In this document: piece by piece, positions 62,220 to 64,000 of the stretch
Numbering within the stretch: the stretch's first letter is position 1
Layout: each line of letters begins with the position of its first letter
Assembly: GCF_014196225.1 (NCBI RefSeq)
Contig: NZ_JACIDI010000003.1
Coordinates: 182,311-246,310, forward strand
Direction of reading: 5' to 3'
Length of the DNA stretch: 64,000 nt
Source: Bacteroides pyogenes
GTDB lineage: Bacteria > Bacteroidota > Bacteroidia > Bacteroidales > Bacteroidaceae
Position numbers and translations under genes: made by a program
Notes under the pieces: model-generated
The model's database searches: none
The model's input: the letters and a program-made list of their open reading frames with translations, nothing else
Told to the model about the DNA's origin: nothing

Positions 62220-62510
62220 ATGAAACTCATTAAAGCATTACAACTACATGTAGCAATCATTAGTAAGTATCAAGGAGTGTCTCTTGACAAAGAGATTGCG
62301 GAATTTTGCTCAGAACATCAAAACTTAGACGAAAAAGAACTTTTAGAAAAAGTGTATGCTAAATATGGAAGTCGCATTAAATTTTTAGAAGATGCAGCGC
62401 GTTGTAAATCTCTTATTAACATAAAAGAGTGGGTGGCAACTTTGGGCGTATTTTTCATTATAGGTTTAATTGCCTATTTAATTTATTTTGCTTCTTTCTT
62501 TATAAAATAG
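62220..62510 (+). CDS. Small membrane protein next to the repressor
   Basis: This 96-residue protein has a cytoplasmic helical part and one C-terminal membrane segment (VATLGVFFIIGLIAYLIYFA). It lies 11 bases after the repressor and is probably expressed during lysogeny. Position suggests a superinfection or other lysogenic function; no family is recognised. Confidence 0.6.
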   Translation: MKLIKALQLHVAIISKYQGVSLDKEIAEFCSEHQNLDEKELLEKVYAKYGSRIKFLEDAARCKSLINIKEWVATLGVFFIIGLIAYLIYFASFFIK

Positions 62511-62535
62511 CTTTCAGTATTTTTCTGTATAAATT

Positions 62536-62565
62536 AATACTCCCGGCCTAATCACCGGGAGTATT
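62536..62565. terminator. Bidirectional terminator after the lysogeny genes
   Basis: AATACTCCCGG (62536-62546) pairs with CCGGGAGTATT (62555-62565) around an 8-base loop. It ends the repressor transcript and could also stop leftward tRNA transcripts. Confidence 0.75.
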
Positions 62566-62659
62566 CCATCTAACAATCAATTAACCTTATCTCCGTGTGC
62601 CTTCTCCCGTTGTACGGAGCGACAAGATCTCGGGCGCTACCTATCCAAACAAAATATTG

Positions 62660-62732
62660 TGGCGTAAGCAGGAGTCGAACCTGCGACTTCATGGGTATGA
62701 ACCATGCGAGCTACCATCTGCTCCATTACGCG
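62660..62732 (-). tRNA. tRNA-Met (anticodon CAT)
   Basis: A full 73-nt cloverleaf folds: D stem GAGC/GCTC, anticodon stem CATGG/CCATG with loop TTCATAC, T stem GCAGG/CCTGC with TTCGACT. Acceptor pairs 2-7 are normal, but position 1 is C opposite C72, so the first pair is missing. The anticodon stem lacks the GGG/CCC of initiators, so it is elongator-like. The CCA is not encoded. Confidence 0.88.
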
Positions 62733-62942
62733 ATATTTATTAAGCACACACGCTTTTCTGCTCCAAAAATAGATATTATTATTTTATATTCATTGCAAAT
62801 CAAGTACTTAAATCCATGCTTTAGCAAATCAAGAAGAAAAATTAGGCGTAATATCCCCCCATAAATCCACACAAAAAACGCTAAAAAGATAGATTAAACG
62901 GAAATATGAGGGCAAAAACAATGCACCCAAATTGTTAAAAGC

Positions 62943-63018
62943 GTAAGTCCATTTTATCGAAAAGTAAAAATAAAAGACAAAAGAGTAAGTCCAAATTGTA
63001 AGTCCAATCGTAAGCCCA
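62943..63018 (+). repeat. Four direct repeats of GTAAGTCCA
   Basis: Copies start at 62943, 62985, 62998 and 63010 (the last is GTAAGCCCA). Spacings are 42, 13 and 12 bases. Such arrays bind recombinases or replication proteins. Confidence 0.75.
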
Positions 63019-63126
63019 ATAAACTTTTTAACATTTTAATGTTTCAGGAACGTTGTCTCGTTTTACCCATGCCAAATCAATATGGGATGATCATTTGAAC
63101 GCTTATTTGAATGGTCGCAGGCAAAG

Positions 63127-63175
63127 TATAACCCCTCCCAAACAGCCGATTTATAGCCTTTTGGGAGGGGTTATA
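63127..63175. terminator. Strong terminator hairpin
   Basis: TATAACCCCTCCCAAA (63127-63142) pairs with its exact complement (63160-63175) with a 17-base loop. No adjacent gene is recognised, so its target transcript is unknown. Confidence 0.8.
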
Positions 63176-63383
63176 TACATTTTCCTTGAGTTTATATACC
63201 TTAATGTTAACCTTTCGTTCGTTTAAACCGTTTAAAGCTCGCCTGATGTTAACTCAATGTAAAGCAATGTAAACCTTTCGTTTTATTTTTTCACAAGCAT
63301 ACGAATGCAGTCAAACGCCCTGTACATCGAACTTCCAATGTGTCTCTACACACTCCAATCTTTACACAATTCATTTTATCCCC

Positions 63384-63920
63384 CGTACATTTTCCGTTCT
63401 TTTCTTTGTGAAAAAGGACAAGCAAAAAATCAATGGCAGTTACCCTATTTTTGTCCGCATCACGATTGATGGTGTGGCAAGCCGTTTTAATTCCAAACTG
63501 GACGTTCAACCCAAACTTTGGGACGGTAAGGCAGGCAAAGCCGCCGGACGTTCTGCGGAAGCTACCCGTATCAACCGATTGCTGGATGATATAAACGCAT
63601 CCCTTAATACCATCTATCACGAACTGCAAAGGCGTGACAATTATGTTACCGCCGAAAAGGTGAAGAATGAATTTTTAGGGCATAGCGAAAACCATGATAC
63701 CATCCTTAACCTTTTCCAAAAGCACAATGATGATGTGAAACAGTTGGTCGGCATATCCAAGACGATTGCCACTTATCGTAAATATGAAGTGACCCGCCGC
63801 CATCTTGCAGAGTTCATCCAAAGCAAATATAACCTGTCGGATATTTCTATAAAGGAAATAACCCCGATGTTCATTACCGACTTCGAGTTATATTTGCGTA
63901 CCACCGTAAGCCTCCGGTAA
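63384..63920 (+). pseudogene. IntDOT-like tyrosine recombinase, truncated
   Basis: The frame shows the arm-binding part (KKDKQKINGSYPIFVRITID) and the SAM-like core-binding part (ITPMFITDFELYLRTT) of Bacteroidales integrases. It stops at LRTTVSLR, about 170 residues in; a full protein has about 400. The homologous N-terminus RTFSVLFF lies in frame before the first usable start, GTG 63408, but has no ATG. So both ends are damaged, and the catalytic domain is missing. It may mark the former end of an ICE. Confidence 0.7.
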
Positions 63921-63928
63921 ACCACGTA

Positions 63929-63959
63929 TTTTCTGCAATCTCTTCGACCAGTATCTTTG
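63929..63959 (+). promoter_or_regulatory. Promoter after the integrase remnant
   Basis: TTTT (63929-63932), 19 bases, TATCTTTG (63952-63959). It is followed by ATG 63978, so it probably drives the gene that begins at the window edge. Confidence 0.6.
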
Positions 63960-63977
63960 TGCCCAAAAATAAAACTT

Positions 63978-64000
63978 ATGATGACACGAGAAGAAGTTGC
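63978..64000 (+). CDS. Start of an unknown gene (partial)
   Basis: ATGATGACACGAGAAGAAG opens MMTREEV and runs off the window. The promoter at 63929 lies just before it. ATG 63981 is an alternative start. No function can be given. Confidence 0.35.

Larger units (their letters stand above)
29392..62510. mobile_element. Mu-type transposable prophage (siphovirus-like)
   Basis: The gene set is MuA transposase, MuB, Ner-like, GemA-like, DUF3164, Gp36, DUF935 portal, gpF, gpG-like and ClpP-type head protease, plus a repressor. Coordinates cover the outermost recognised genes. True ends lie in 29045-29391 and 62511-63400. The size of about 33 kb fits transposable phages. Tail genes are of the long non-contractile type: tube, tape measure, distal tail and tip, with no sheath. 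No damage to essential genes is seen, so the prophage may be active. Confidence 0.85.
62733..63383. other. Gene-free region between tRNA and integrase remnant
   Basis: No coding frame above 60 codons fits here. The region holds the GTAAGTCC repeats (62943-63018), the terminator at 63127-63175, and two near-copies of GTWAACCTTTCGTT at 63206-63219 and 63269-63282, with ATGTTAAC/ATGTAAA units between. The AT content is high. The right end of the prophage could lie here or before the tRNA. Confidence 0.55.

Noticed and set aside
29168..62620. Prophage ends at the two TGTCGCT copies
   Set aside because: The inverted heptamers match, but the flanking five bases (ACTTC and AGATC) do not form a target duplication.
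62943..63018. GTAAGTCC array as a CRISPR
   Set aside because: Repeats are only 9 bases, spacings are irregular, and no cas gene is present.

Overview
The window looks like a Bacteroides or Parabacteroides chromosome segment. Several promoters match the Bacteroidetes sigma pattern (TTTG or TTG, about 20 bases, then TAnnTTTG). The conjugation genes are of the CTnDOT type, and one regulator is an RteC protein. No 16S or housekeeping marker is present, so the genus is not fixed. Two mobile elements fill almost everything: part of an integrative conjugative element (ICE) at about 1-29,044, and a Mu-type transposable prophage at about 29.1-62.6 kb.

ICE (1-22.5 kb). A leftward transfer operon runs ParA, DUF3408, TraD-like, TraE, TraF, TraG, a DUF3876 lipoprotein, TraI and the first codons of TraJ. 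Divergent from it, across a 609-base gap with hairpins suited to an oriT, is mobA-mobB-mobC (accessory protein, relaxase, coupling protein). A cargo cassette with its own promoter box and terminator follows at 10.5-13.45 kb: a cytosine-5 DNA methyltransferase, a DUF262 protein and a HEPN-type protein in overlapping frames. This is the best candidate for a little-described defence system. Next are a DUF4099/DUF3945 protein, topoisomerase III, a DUF2971 protein and a reductase-like protein. Then come two helix-turn-helix proteins around a primase-helicase, bracketed by a perfect 20-bp inverted repeat, and rteC.

Arsenic island (22.7-28.7 kb). Nine leftward genes form a resistance operon: arsR, an ArsN-like acetyltransferase, arsC, acr3, ArsF-like, ArsG-like, a small thioredoxin, arsD and arsA. 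Two copies of one dyad operator are visible, and the one before arsR encloses the -7 box. To the right are a long inverted repeat and a promoter-to-terminator unit that probably makes an RNA of about 220 nt.

Prophage (about 29.1-62.6 kb). The GC content is higher than in the ICE. Leftward late genes give protease/scaffold, major capsid, lysis genes, tail tube, tape measure and tail-tip/fibre proteins. Rightward late genes give small and large terminase, Gp36-like, portal, minor head, virion morphogenesis and neck proteins. The two sets start from a pair of look-alike divergent promoters. No sheath or contractile baseplate gene was seen, so the particle is probably a siphovirus that replicates by transposition. 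The early operon (leftward, 61.5 to 53.8 kb, or on to 52.8 kb) carries a Ner-like protein, small ORFs, MuA, MuB, an extra RecA-like ATPase, GemA-like, DUF3164 and DUF4494 proteins, a HAD protein and an Mpi-type serine invertase. An S24-type repressor and a small membrane protein are divergent at the right. Capsid and tail tube share a C-terminal BACON/Ig-like domain.

Right edge (62.5-64 kb). This holds a tRNA-Met gene with an odd first base pair, short direct repeats, a strong terminator, and a broken IntDOT-like integrase followed by a new promoter and gene start. The exact prophage ends could not be fixed.
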